From the NCBI RefSeq assembly GCF_008710705.1, contig NZ_VYRZ01000002.1, positions 744,001-808,000 on the forward strand: a DNA stretch of 64,000 bases, given 5' to 3'. The position numbers were made by a program, and so were the translations under genes. The DNA comes from Microbacterium radiodurans (lineage in GTDB: Bacteria; Actinomycetota; Actinomycetes; Actinomycetales; Microbacteriaceae). How positions within the stretch are numbered: position 1 is the first letter of the stretch; each line of letters opens with the position of its first letter. Shown here one piece after another: positions 19,341-26,877 of the stretch. The notes beneath the pieces are model-generated. The model saw nothing but the letters and a program-made list of their open reading frames with translations. It did not search any database and was not told the origin of the DNA.

Positions 19341-20749
19341 GAGAACGATTCTCCCAGACGATCGCCCAGGTGCCGGAGGCCCGCCGAATTCGACGACTTC
19401 ACGAGCACGCGGTCGCCGTCGCGGAGTTCGGTCATCAGGTAGTCGTAGGCGGCATCCGCGTCGGCGAAGAAGACCGCTTCGCCGTCCCAGGATCCCTCGC
19501 CGATCGCGGCGAGGTAGAGCCGTCGCGCCTCGGCGCCCACGACGACGATGCGCTCGATCCGCAGACGCACGGCCTGCAGACCGACGCGGTCGTGCTCCTC
19601 GCCGGCGAACTCGCCGAGCTCGGACATGGCGCCGAGGACGGCGACCTTGCGCTGCCCCGGCTCGGTGATCTGCGCCAGGGTGCGGAGGGCCGCGGCCATG
19701 GAGTCCGGACTCGCGTTGTAGGCGTCGTTGATGATGCGGACGCGGTCCGACCCGAGCGGCTGCATGCGCCAGCGTTCGGCGAGCTCGACCGTCTCGAGCC
19801 GCGCGACGGCGTCGGCGAGGGCGATGCCGAGCTCGAGGGCGGCGGTGATCGCGGCGAGGGCGTTCATGACGTGGTGCTCGCCGAGCACGCGCAGCCGAAG
19901 CGGGATCCGCTCGTCGTCGGCGACGATGACGCACGAGGTGCCGGCGGCGTCGACCGAGACGTCCTCGGCACGCACCTCGGCGTTCGCTCCCCGCCCGAAC
20001 CACCGCACCCGGACATCGCGCGCTCGTGCGACGTCCGCCATCGTCGCGACACGGGGGTCGTCGGCGTTGAGGACGGCCACTCCCCCGGGGCGGACGGCCT
20101 CGACGAGCTCGGTCTTCGCTCGCAGCGTCGCCTCGACGCCGCCGAATCCACCGGCGTGGGCGAGGCCCACCATGAGGACGACTCCGATGTCGGGTGAGAC
20201 GAGGCCCGCGAGCCGGGCGATCTGGCCGGCGCCGTCGGCACCGAACTCGCTCACGAGGAAGCGGGTGTCGTCCGCGACGCGCAGCATCGTGAGCGGCGCT
20301 CCGACGGAATTGTTGAACGAGGCGCGGGGCGCGACGGTGTCGCCCTCGTCCTGCAGGACGCGGGCGAGCATGTTCTTCGTCGTGGTCTTGCCGTTGGAGC
20401 CGGTGATGCCCACGACCCGCAGGTCGCCGGCCGAGCGCACCCGGCCGACGACCTCGCGGGCGAGGTCGGCCAGAGCCGCGACGGCATCCGCGACGACGAT
20501 CTGGCTGATGGGCGCGTCGACCGGGTGCTCGACGACGGCCAGCGCGGCGCCGGCGTCGGCGGCGGAAGCGACGAACAGGTGGCCGTCGGTCGCGTCGCCG
20601 GGCTTGGCGACGAACACGTCGCCAAGCCCGATGACGCGCGAATCGGTGTCGACGGCGCCCGAGACGATGGCCTCCGGGGTGTCGTCACCGGCGAGGTGGA
20701 GGGTGCCCGAGAGCACGCGGGCGATGTCGGCGAGGGACAGGGTGATCAT
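19337..20749 (-). CDS. murF: UDP-MurNAc-tripeptide--D-Ala-D-Ala ligase
   Basis: Cytoplasmic Mur ligase of 470 residues that adds D-Ala-D-Ala to complete the pentapeptide. The N-terminal substrate domain includes GAVDTDSRVIGLGDVFVAKPG, the ATP loop is VVGITGSNGKTTTKNML (about 115-131), and NDAYNASPDSMAAAL is the MurF signature that also separates it from MurE. It lies 27 bases after ftsI, exactly where murE would be expected to intervene. Its stop overlaps mraY by 4 bases. Confidence 0.97.
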   Translation of the reverse strand: MITLSLADIARVLSGTLHLAGDDTPEAIVSGAVDTDSRVIGLGDVFVAKPGDATDGHLFVASAADAGAALAVVEHPVDAPISQIVVADAVAALADLAREVVGRVRSAGDLRVVGITGSNGKTTTKNMLARVLQDEGDTVAPRASFNNSVGAPLTMLRVADDTRFLVSEFGADGAGQIARLAGLVSPDIGVVLMVGLAHAGGFGGVEATLRAKTELVEAVRPGGVAVLNADDPRVATMADVARARDVRVRWFGRGANAEVRAEDVSVDAAGTSCVIVADDERIPLRLRVLGEHHVMNALAAITAALELGIALADAVARLETVELAERWRMQPLGSDRVRIINDAYNASPDSMAAALRTLAQITEPGQRKVAVLGAMSELGEFAGEEHDRVGLQAVRLRIERIVVVGAEARRLYLAAIGEGSWDGEAVFFADADAAYDYLMTELRDGDRVLVKSSNSAGLRHLGDRLGESFS

Positions 20750-20776
20750 GATTCGGTCCTCGGACGCGCGGGGGCG

Positions 20777-22570
20777 TCACTGGGTCACGGGGAGCAGCGG
20801 AGTCTGCGAGTCCGAGGGCATGATCCGGTAGTGCTTGAGCACCTGGGTCATGGCCTTCTGGAAGGCCGGACGATTGGCGGCGGAGAGTCGCAGCGTCTTC
20901 GGCTCGTCGAATGCTGTCAGGACAACATACTTCGGATCGTCGGCGGGGGCGTACCCGACGAGAGAGGTGTAGTACAGATTGTCCTTGTACGCGCCCGTGG
21001 CCGGGTCGACCTTCTGCGCGGTTCCGGTCTTGCCCGCCATGCGGTAGCCGGGGATCGCGATGTCCTTCGCGAGCGTGCCCTGCGCGAACACGTTCTCGAG
21101 CATCAGTCCGACCTCGTCGGCGGTGCTCTTCTGGATGACGCGGACCGGGTCGGGAAGCGTCGGCTCGTGCACCTCGCCGGCGGCATCCGTGCACGACTCG
21201 ACGAGGCTCAGAGGCTCGCGGACCCCGCCGTTCGCGATCGTCTGGTAGACGCTCGCGACCTGGGGGGCGGTGACCGTGAACGCCTGACCGAAGGTCGTCG
21301 TGTAGTACGTCTGGTTGTCCCACTGGTCGGTGGGGATGTAGGTGCCCTTGGGCTCCCCCGACCAGTTCAGCGCGGTGCCCTCGCCGACGCCGAACTTCTG
21401 CAGGTACTCGAGCCGCGTGGCGGGATCGACCTGCGACCCGAACTGCGACAGCGCGACGTTCGAAGAGGTGACCAGGCCACCCGTGAGGGTCAGGTTCTGG
21501 GGTTCGTGGTGCTCGGAGTCGTTGACGACGGCGCCGTTGGGGAACTCCATCCGGTCCGGGCTCCAGGCCGTCGACAGCGGGGTGAGCCCGGCAGCCTCGA
21601 TCGCGGTGGCGGCGGTGACGGGCTTGAAAGTCGAGCCGGGCTCGTACGAGTCGCGGAAGAGACGGCTGCCGCGGTCGGCGGGGTCGGAGCTCGCGACATC
21701 GTTCAGGTCGACGCTCGGGTATTCGGCCGCCGCGCGGATCTTGCCGGTGGCGACCTCGACGACGAGGATCGATCCGCTCTCGGCGCCGAGGTTCTCCGTC
21801 TGCTCCGCGATCAGCTGCTGCATGTACCACTGCAGGTCGCGGTCGATCGTCAGCTTGAGGGTGCCGCCGTTCACCGGCGCGGGATCCTGCACCTCGGTTC
21901 CCGGGATGACGACGCCGTCGAGTCCGCGCATGTAACGCTGCTGACCGTCGCTCGCCTCGAGGCAGGAATCCTGCAGTGCTTCCATGCCCTCGAGCGGCGT
22001 CTCGTCGGAGCCGACGAAGCCGATCACGTTCCCGGCCACGGCGCCGTCGGGATACGTGCGGTGCGGATGCGGATCGAACCCGACGAACGGGAGCTTGAGA
22101 TCGGCGAGGGCGCGGAACTGCTCGGTCGACAGACCTCGCTCGAGATAGGCGAACCGCGACTCGGGATCGGCGGCGACGGCGGTCGTGACGATCGACTCGA
22201 CCTCGGCGGGCTCCTGTCCGGTGACGGCGGCGATCTCTCCGGCGAGCTGCGACCACGTCACCTCGACGGTCTCCCCCGCGTCGTTCTTGCGCTTGATGCC
22301 GAGAACGGCGAGCTTGGGGTCGATCTTCGCGTCGTAGATGGAGGTGGTGGTCGCGAGCGTGTCGCCGTTCGCGTCGACGATGTCGCCTCGCGTGCCGTAG
22401 AGCGTCGTTCCGACCTCCATGGCCAGGTCGCGGGCATCCGCCTCGTGATCTCCCGCGTTCACGACCTGGATGTCGACCAGACGGATGATGAACGCCCCGA
22501 GGACGATGAGGACGACGAGGAGCGCGACCACCGTGCGGCGGCGCGGGCTGCGTGTGGCTCGGGTCGTCAT
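20777..22570 (-). CDS. ftsI: Septal penicillin-binding protein (FtsI/PBP3 transpeptidase)
   Basis: Class B PBP of 597 residues that cross-links septal peptidoglycan with FtsW. A short basic cytoplasmic tail (TRATRSPRRRTVVA) precedes one membrane anchor (about 15-35), then the N-terminal pedestal (GTRGDIVDANGDTLATT) and the transpeptidase domain. All three catalytic motifs are present: SxxK in PGSTFKPVTA, SxN in TSSNVALSQFG, and KTG in MAGKTGTAQKV. The start lies 4 bases after the ftsL-like gene. No PASTA domain is seen, unlike some firmicute relatives. Confidence 0.96.
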   Translation of the reverse strand: MTTRATRSPRRRTVVALLVVLIVLGAFIIRLVDIQVVNAGDHEADARDLAMEVGTTLYGTRGDIVDANGDTLATTTSIYDAKIDPKLAVLGIKRKNDAGETVEVTWSQLAGEIAAVTGQEPAEVESIVTTAVAADPESRFAYLERGLSTEQFRALADLKLPFVGFDPHPHRTYPDGAVAGNVIGFVGSDETPLEGMEALQDSCLEASDGQQRYMRGLDGVVIPGTEVQDPAPVNGGTLKLTIDRDLQWYMQQLIAEQTENLGAESGSILVVEVATGKIRAAAEYPSVDLNDVASSDPADRGSRLFRDSYEPGSTFKPVTAATAIEAAGLTPLSTAWSPDRMEFPNGAVVNDSEHHEPQNLTLTGGLVTSSNVALSQFGSQVDPATRLEYLQKFGVGEGTALNWSGEPKGTYIPTDQWDNQTYYTTTFGQAFTVTAPQVASVYQTIANGGVREPLSLVESCTDAAGEVHEPTLPDPVRVIQKSTADEVGLMLENVFAQGTLAKDIAIPGYRMAGKTGTAQKVDPATGAYKDNLYYTSLVGYAPADDPKYVVLTAFDEPKTLRLSAANRPAFQKAMTQVLKHYRIMPSDSQTPLLPVTQ

Positions 22571-22574
22571 GAGC

Positions 22575-23180
22575 TCAGTGTGTGGCCGGAGCCGGGAGTC
22601 CGTCGGCGATGGGCGGGGGTGTCGCGGGATCGACCGTCAGCAGCTCGTCGACGCTGACGCCGGTCTCGATGCTCGCGGCCGGGTCCGTCACGAGGGGGAC
22701 GCCGGCGACGAGAGCGTTGCCGACGGCGGCACGCGAGAGCGCGTCGACGCTGGAGGTGCCACCGGCTGGAGCCGAGGCGCCCATGACCGCGCCGTCGCTC
22801 AGCCGCAGGTAGTTCGGCGACTCCGTGATCACCATGCCGAGAGCGGCGGCGTTCGCCGCCAGGTACTGCGGGGAGCTGAGGCCGGCGACGTCATCCTGCA
22901 GGATCTCCTTCTGCCAGTTCAGCTGTCGCTGCTGCTGGGTGAGTCCGGAGATCTCGAACGAGGTCTGCGTGGTGGCGATCGAGAGTCCCATCTGCACGGC
23001 GCCGATGAGCACCGCGCCGGCGACGGCGACGACGCCGTAGACCATGCGCGGGCGACGACGGCGCGCGGGCGCGGCGACCAGATGGAGATCGCGATCGTTT
23101 CGCGAGGGGCCTGGCGCCGGGGCGCTCAGGACGTCGGCATCGAAGCCCCGCTCGTCGCGGGCCGTGCTGGTCCAGCTCAT
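22575..23180 (-). CDS. FtsL-like septum protein
   Basis: A 201-residue bitopic protein at the ftsL position between rsmH and ftsI. A basic cytoplasmic N-terminus (APARRRRPR) precedes one membrane helix (about 46-66, [19 protein letters not shown]) and a short coiled-coil-like stretch ([20 protein letters not shown]). The Ala/Pro-rich tail after about residue 110 is unlike classical short FtsL proteins. Function as a divisome stabiliser with FtsQ and FtsB-like proteins is inferred from position and topology; sequence identity in this family is low. The ATG overlaps the rsmH stop (ATGA). Confidence 0.8.
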   Translation of the reverse strand: MSWTSTARDERGFDADVLSAPAPGPSRNDRDLHLVAAPARRRRPRMVYGVVAVAGAVLIGAVQMGLSIATTQTSFEISGLTQQQRQLNWQKEILQDDVAGLSSPQYLAANAAALGMVITESPNYLRLSDGAVMGASAPAGGTSSVDALSRAAVGNALVAGVPLVTDPAASIETGVSVDELLTVDPATPPPIADGLPAPATH

Positions 23181-24136
23181 GACGCCTCCCTCACCCGTTC
23201 AGCGGCGCGCAGTCGCACCGGGGTCGCCCGCGGGTTGCGGGCGCGTTCTTCCTCCGACGCCAGCTCGGCGCCCTTCGTCAGCAGTCGGAACCGCGGCGCG
23301 TGCTCGGGCAGCTCGACGGGGAGACCGCTCGGGGCGGTCGACTTCGCGGCATCCGCGAACACCCGCTTCACCAGCCGGTCCTCGAGGGACTGGTACGACA
23401 TCACGACGATGCGCCCGCCCACGCGGAGCAGGTCGAGGGCGTCGGGCATCGTCCGCTCGAGAACGGCGAGCTCGGCGTTGACCTCGATGCGCAGCGCCTG
23501 GAAGACGCGCTTCGCGGGGTGTCCCGAGCGTTCCCGCTGCACGGCTGCCGGAGTCGCGGAGACGAGCAGGTCGACGAGTTCGCCCGACCGGGTCAGCGGT
23601 GCACGCGAGCGGGCGTCGACGATGGCGCGCGCGTAGCGGCCGGCGAGCTTCTCTTCGCCGTACCGCTCGAAGATCCGGCGGAGATTGCCCTCGCTGTAGG
23701 TCGCGACGATCTCGGCGGCCGTGGTGCCGGCCGTCTGGTCCATGCGCATGTCGAGCGGAGCGTCGCGCGAGTACGCGAAGCCGCGGTCGGCCTCGTCCAG
23801 CTGCAGTGACGAGACACCGAGGTCGAACAGGATGCCGTCGACCCGCCGCACACCGCAGTCGGCGACGGCGCGGGCGATCCCGTCGTAGACGGTGTGGACG
23901 AGCGAGACTCGGTCACCGAACGGCGAGAGACGCGCGCCGGCCAGTCGGAGCGCGTCGGTGTCGCGGTCGAGGCCGATGAGGCGCACGCCGGGGAACCGGC
24001 TGAGGAGGGCCTCCGAGTGGCCGCCCATCCCCTCGGTGGCGTCGACGACGACGGCGCCGTCGTGCTCGAGCGCGGGAGCCAGCAGCTCGATGCAGCGCTC
24101 GAGCAGGACCGGGGTGTGGATGTCGGGAGTGTCCAT
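23177..24136 (-). CDS. rsmH: 16S rRNA (cytosine-1402-N4)-methyltransferase
   Basis: SAM-dependent methyltransferase (formerly MraW), 319 residues. It modifies C1402 in the 16S rRNA decoding centre. [13 protein letters not shown] begins the conserved region. The SAM loop is [16 protein letters not shown], the family motif [20 protein letters not shown] follows, and [16 protein letters not shown] and [15 protein letters not shown] lie near the C-terminus. I chose the ATG at 24136; a longer in-frame leader is Gly/Ser/Arg-rich and not conserved. A 99-base gap separates it from mraZ. Confidence 0.97.
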   Translation of the reverse strand: MDTPDIHTPVLLERCIELLAPALEHDGAVVVDATEGMGGHSEALLSRFPGVRLIGLDRDTDALRLAGARLSPFGDRVSLVHTVYDGIARAVADCGVRRVDGILFDLGVSSLQLDEADRGFAYSRDAPLDMRMDQTAGTTAAEIVATYSEGNLRRIFERYGEEKLAGRYARAIVDARSRAPLTRSGELVDLLVSATPAAVQRERSGHPAKRVFQALRIEVNAELAVLERTMPDALDLLRVGGRIVVMSYQSLEDRLVKRVFADAAKSTAPSGLPVELPEHAPRFRLLTKGAELASEEERARNPRATPVRLRAAERVREAS

Positions 24137-24235
24137 GATGCGTCGGGATCCTCCCTGGAGCCCTGATCCCCCTCCGCTGCGACCTGACACCGGGGAAGTG
24201 CGTCAGGGCGAGCGGCTGAGGATCACGGCCACAGG

Positions 24236-24667
24236 TCAGAAGAGTCCCGGGATCACCTCCTGCTCCATGTCCGAGTAGGCGTCCTCGTTGCCGGCGGCGT
24301 ACGCGTTCCAGGACTCGGCGTCCCAGATCTCTGCGTGCGCTCCGACGCCGGTCATCACCAGTTCGCGGCCGAGGCCCGCGTAGGTGCGGAGGTGCGGCGG
24401 GACGGTGATGCGGTTCTGGCTGTCGGGCTTCTCGGCGCTGGCGCCGGAGAGGAACATGCGCTGGAAATCACGCGCCTGCTTGTTTGTCAAGGGGGCCTCG
24501 CGAATCCGCTCGTAGACCCTCTCGAACTCCACCGTGCTGAACACGTAGAGGCATCGTTCCTGTCCGCGGGTGACGACGACACCGGGTCCGAGGTCGTCGC
24601 GGAATCTGGCGGGGAGGATGACGCGGCCCTTCTCGTCGAGCTTGGGGGTGTGCGTGCCGAGCAGCAT
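24236..24667 (-). CDS. mraZ: Transcriptional regulator MraZ
   Basis: AbrB-like DNA-binding protein of 143 residues, the first gene of the division cluster. Two tandem SpoVT-AbrB-like repeats are visible, each with a DxKGR-type motif: [17 protein letters not shown] at about 8-24, and a second with [17 protein letters not shown]. In other bacteria MraZ represses its own operon by binding direct repeats in its promoter; three AGTGG repeats lie 34-63 bases upstream here. The ATG at 24667 ([11 protein letters not shown]) is preceded by GGAGGGGG-type sequence. Confidence 0.96.
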   Translation of the reverse strand: MLLGTHTPKLDEKGRVILPARFRDDLGPGVVVTRGQERCLYVFSTVEFERVYERIREAPLTNKQARDFQRMFLSGASAEKPDSQNRITVPPHLRTYAGLGRELVMTGVGAHAEIWDAESWNAYAAGNEDAYSDMEQEVIPGLF

Positions 24668-24700
24668 GGTGTCTCCACCACCCCCTCCCGGCCCGTCGGT

Positions 24701-24730
24701 TGGCACCACTTTACTCCACTTTCCTCCACT
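24701..24730 (-). promoter_or_regulatory. MraZ operator: three AGTGG direct repeats
   Basis: On the coding strand of mraZ the sequence reads AGTGGAGGAA, AGTGGAGTAA and AGTGGTGCCA in immediate succession (24730 down to 24701). The AGTGG cores therefore repeat with 10-base periodicity, one helical turn. E. coli MraZ is known to bind tandem TGGGN repeats in its own promoter. The arrangement, spacing and position make this the mraZ autoregulatory site and probably the control point of the whole mur/fts cluster. No clean -10 is visible beside it. Confidence 0.85.
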
Positions 24731-24770
24731 CGCCTATGGGTTCGCCGCACCGCGCCTCCCCTGAACGCAA

Positions 24771-24802
24771 AAAAAGCACCGACCCGGAGGTCGGTGCTTT
24801 TT
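24771..24802. terminator. Bidirectional rho-independent terminator
   Basis: Perfect 14-bp inverted repeat: AAAAAGCACCGACC (24771-24784) and GGTCGGTGCTTTTT (24789-24802) around a CGGA loop. A- and T-tracts flank both sides, so it can work in either direction. It lies after the DUF3040 gene and before the mraZ promoter, insulating the division cluster from upstream read-through. It is the most classical terminator in the window. Confidence 0.92.
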
Positions 24803-24830
24803 CGTTTCGGCCGTGGCCGACGAGGCGGTG

Positions 24831-25214
24831 TCAGCGTTCGCCGTTGCGGCGGTCCCAACGATCGTTCATGCGGTCCATGAAGCCGGCGGAGCCGGAAGCA
24901 GAGGCGGATGCCGCAGGTTTGCGGGTACCGGCGGTCGCACCGCGGCCGGCGGTGCCCGACCGCGAGGGGGTGAGGGCCAGGACGACACCGCCCACCATGA
25001 CGATGAAGGCGACGACGCCGATCGCGATGATGGAGCTCGAGACGCCGACGATCAGTCCGCCGATCCCGACGAGGACCAGCAACGAACCGTAGACGATATT
25101 GCGATAACTGAGGGACTGACCTTCTCGCGGCGCGGTCACGACGTCAGCGTCATTGCGCATGAGATGGCGTTCCATCTCATCCAGCAGCCGCTGCTCCTGT
25201 TCTGACAGTGGCAT
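24831..25214 (-). CDS. DUF3040 family membrane protein
   Basis: A 127-residue protein with the DUF3040 N-terminal signature MPLSEQEQRLLDEMERHL. Two hydrophobic segments follow (about 45-63, IVYGSLLVLVGIGGLIVGV, and about 65-85, SSIIAIGVVAFIVMVGGVVLA), then a Ser/Ala-rich C-terminal tail ending MDRMNDRWDRRNGER. Its function is unknown. Homologues sit next to mraZ across Actinobacteria (Rv2169c region in M. tuberculosis). It has its own transcript, ending at the terminator 24771-24802, and is divergent from the polyprenyl synthase gene 67 bases away. Confidence 0.9.
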   Translation of the reverse strand: MPLSEQEQRLLDEMERHLMRNDADVVTAPREGQSLSYRNIVYGSLLVLVGIGGLIVGVSSSIIAIGVVAFIVMVGGVVLALTPSRSGTAGRGATAGTRKPAASASASGSAGFMDRMNDRWDRRNGER

Positions 25215-25281
25215 GCGTCCCCCTCTGTTCGGGTATCCCTGCGCTGATTCTACGCGCGCCGTCGAGAACTAGGCTAGGCCT

Positions 25282-26361
25282 GTGACGAGCCTCCCCGACC
25301 CGAACGCCGCTGTTTCCCAGCGACTGGAAAGCTTTGTGGCCGTACAGCGTTCGCAGACTCGCGGACTCGGAGACGAAGCGGCGCAGTTCCTCGACTCGGC
25401 GGCATCCGTCCTCGACGGCGGCAAACGCCTGCGCGCACGCTTCCTCGCCGCCGGCTGGGCTGCGGCCCGAGGGTCGTCCGCGACACCCGGCGACGACGTC
25501 ACGGGCGTGGCCGCCGCTCTCGAGATCTTCCACGCCGCCGCCCTCGTGCACGACGACCTCGTCGACAACTCCGACACGCGGCGCGGACGTCCCTCCGCGC
25601 ATCGCGCGCTCGAGTCCCGGCACGCGGCGCTGGGGTGGCGCGGCGATGCGGACGCGTTCGGGCGCGCCGCCGCCATCCTGCTCGGCGACCTCCTCATCTC
25701 GTGGAGCGACGACCTGCTCGAGGAGTCGATCGTCGACAACCGGCACGCGGGCGACGTGCGACGTCAGTACTCCCTCATGCGGCGCGACGTGACGATCGGA
25801 CAGTTCCTCGACGTCGCCGAGGAGGCGGCCTCCGTGACGGCTCCCGATTCCGAGCACGCCGAGCGCGCCCGGCGGGTGGCGTCCTACAAGTCCGCGCGCT
25901 ACAGCGTCCAGCAGCCGCTGCTCATCGGAGCCGCGCTCGGCGGCGCCGACGACGGCCAGCGCGCGGGCCTCGCGCGCTTCGGACATGCCGTCGGACTCGC
26001 CTTCCAGCTCCGCGACGACGTCCTCGGCGTGTTCGGCGACGCCGCGGTGACGGGGAAGCCCTCGGGCGACGACCTCCGCGAGGGCAAGCGGACCGTCCTC
26101 ATCGCGCGCACCCGCGAGGCCGTCGACCCGGAACGGCGCGCGGCGCTCGACGCGCTCCTCGGCGATCGCTCCCTCGACGCGGATCAGATCGCCGCCTTGC
26201 AGCGCATGATCGTGGACAGCGGAGCGCTCGCAGAGGTCGAGGCCGAGATCGCGGCACTCGAGGTCGAGGCCGACGCCGCCCTCGCAGACACGCCCATCGA
26301 CCCGGTGGTCATCACCGCCCTGCGCACTCTCGGTGAGGCCGCCATCCGCCGGAAGTCCTGA
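25282..26361 (+). CDS. Polyprenyl diphosphate synthase
   Basis: trans-Prenyl diphosphate synthase of 359 residues that condenses isopentenyl diphosphate onto allylic diphosphates. The first Asp-rich motif is VHDDLVDNSDTRRGRP (DDxxD). The second is LRDDVLGVFGD, in which the fifth position is Gly (DDxxG), as in actinobacterial IdsA-type enzymes. GKPSGDDLREGKRT follows. The product could be geranylgeranyl diphosphate or a longer chain for menaquinone or carotenoids; chain length cannot be called from sequence. The GTG start gives MTSLPDPNAAV. The locus corresponds to idsA2 (Rv2173) by gene order. Confidence 0.92.
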   Translation: MTSLPDPNAAVSQRLESFVAVQRSQTRGLGDEAAQFLDSAASVLDGGKRLRARFLAAGWAAARGSSATPGDDVTGVAAALEIFHAAALVHDDLVDNSDTRRGRPSAHRALESRHAALGWRGDADAFGRAAAILLGDLLISWSDDLLEESIVDNRHAGDVRRQYSLMRRDVTIGQFLDVAEEAASVTAPDSEHAERARRVASYKSARYSVQQPLLIGAALGGADDGQRAGLARFGHAVGLAFQLRDDVLGVFGDAAVTGKPSGDDLREGKRTVLIARTREAVDPERRAALDALLGDRSLDADQIAALQRMIVDSGALAEVEAEIAALEVEADAALADTPIDPVVITALRTLGEAAIRRKS

Positions 26362-26383
26362 CGTCGGCGACGCGGAGCCGACG
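26362..26383. terminator. Possible weak hairpin between convergent genes
   Basis: CGTCGGC (26362-26368) and GCCGACG (26377-26383) form a 7-bp GC-rich stem with an 8-base loop immediately after the polyprenyl synthase stop codon. It is in the 29-base gap to the convergent DNA-binding protein gene. No T-tract follows on either strand, so a termination role is only suggested by position. Confidence 0.4.
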
Positions 26384-26390
26384 CTTCCGC

Positions 26391-26741
26391 TCAGGCGAGC
26401 GTCTGCGCCACCCGCCGGACCTCGCTCTTGCGGCCCGCACGCAGCGCATCGATCGGGGCGACGCCGATGGTGTCGTCGGCGTTCAGCAGCCAGTCGATCG
26501 CCTCGTCGTCGTCGAAGCCCGCATCGTGCAGGACGGTGATCGTCCCGCGAAGCGAGGAGAGGGGTTCGCCGTCGAGGAAGAAGACGTCGGGGACGCGCAG
26601 CGCACCGTGGCGACGCGAGCCGATGAAGTGATTCTCATCAAGCAGCCGCCGGACACGGCCGAGCGGCTCTCCGACGAGGTCGACGATCTCCGCCAGAGAC
26701 AGCCAGGACACGGGAACGACGGGGTTTTCGGGCTCGGTCAC
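26391..26741 (-). CDS. Rv2175c-like DNA-binding protein
   Basis: A 116-residue protein with an N-terminal winged-helix/HTH-like domain (SWLSLAEIVDLVGEPLGRV, then RRLLDENHFIGSRRHGALRV) and an acidic C-terminal domain (DDDEAIDWLLNADDTIG). It matches the mycobacterial Rv2175c family, a DNA-binding protein reported to be a substrate of the kinase PknL. A PknL-like kinase gene lies 1.4 kb away in the same neighbourhood, which supports the identification. The start is GTG (MTEPENPVVPVSWLS). Target sites are unknown. Confidence 0.85.
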   Translation of the reverse strand: MTEPENPVVPVSWLSLAEIVDLVGEPLGRVRRLLDENHFIGSRRHGALRVPDVFFLDGEPLSSLRGTITVLHDAGFDDDEAIDWLLNADDTIGVAPIDALRAGRKSEVRRVAQTLA

Positions 26742-26784
26742 CCCTCAACTATCCCACTCCCGTCGACGTCGGTGGGCGATCATG

Positions 26785-26829
26785 GTCACTCCCGTCACAC
26801 GTGTAACACCTGTCGCTTCGGTTGACAGG
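26785..26829 (+). promoter_or_regulatory. Tandem GTCACA-like repeats with 9-base periodicity
   Basis: Upstream of the LysM gene, hexamers GTCACT (26785), GTCACA (26794), GTAACA (26803), GTCGCT (26812) and GTTGAC (26821) recur exactly every 9 bases. This resembles the direct repeats of GTCACAgcg-like 9-mers reported for the response regulator MtrA, which controls cell-wall hydrolase genes in Actinobacteria. A hairpin CCTGTC/GACAGG (26809-26829) overlaps its right end. The array lies 49-93 bases before the chosen GTG start. The MtrA assignment is inference; the periodicity is directly seen. Confidence 0.6.
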
Positions 26830-26877
26830 GATTTACTCGCGTGTCAGCGTTTCGGAGACTTCCGAGAAGGGACCCCC

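Noticed and set aside
26822-26850. TTGACA (26822-26827) as a -35 promoter element
   Set aside because: No acceptable -10 is found 16-19 bases downstream, and the hexamer overlaps the repeat array and hairpin.
26782-26877. Upstream ATG start for the LysM protein
   Set aside because: It would translate the 9-base repeat array into a repetitive leader before the signal peptide; the GTG at 26878 has a good ribosome site.
26742-26877. c-di-AMP (ydaO) riboswitch upstream of the LysM gene
   Set aside because: Such riboswitches precede some actinobacterial wall-hydrolase genes, but the gap is too short and its conserved core is not visible.
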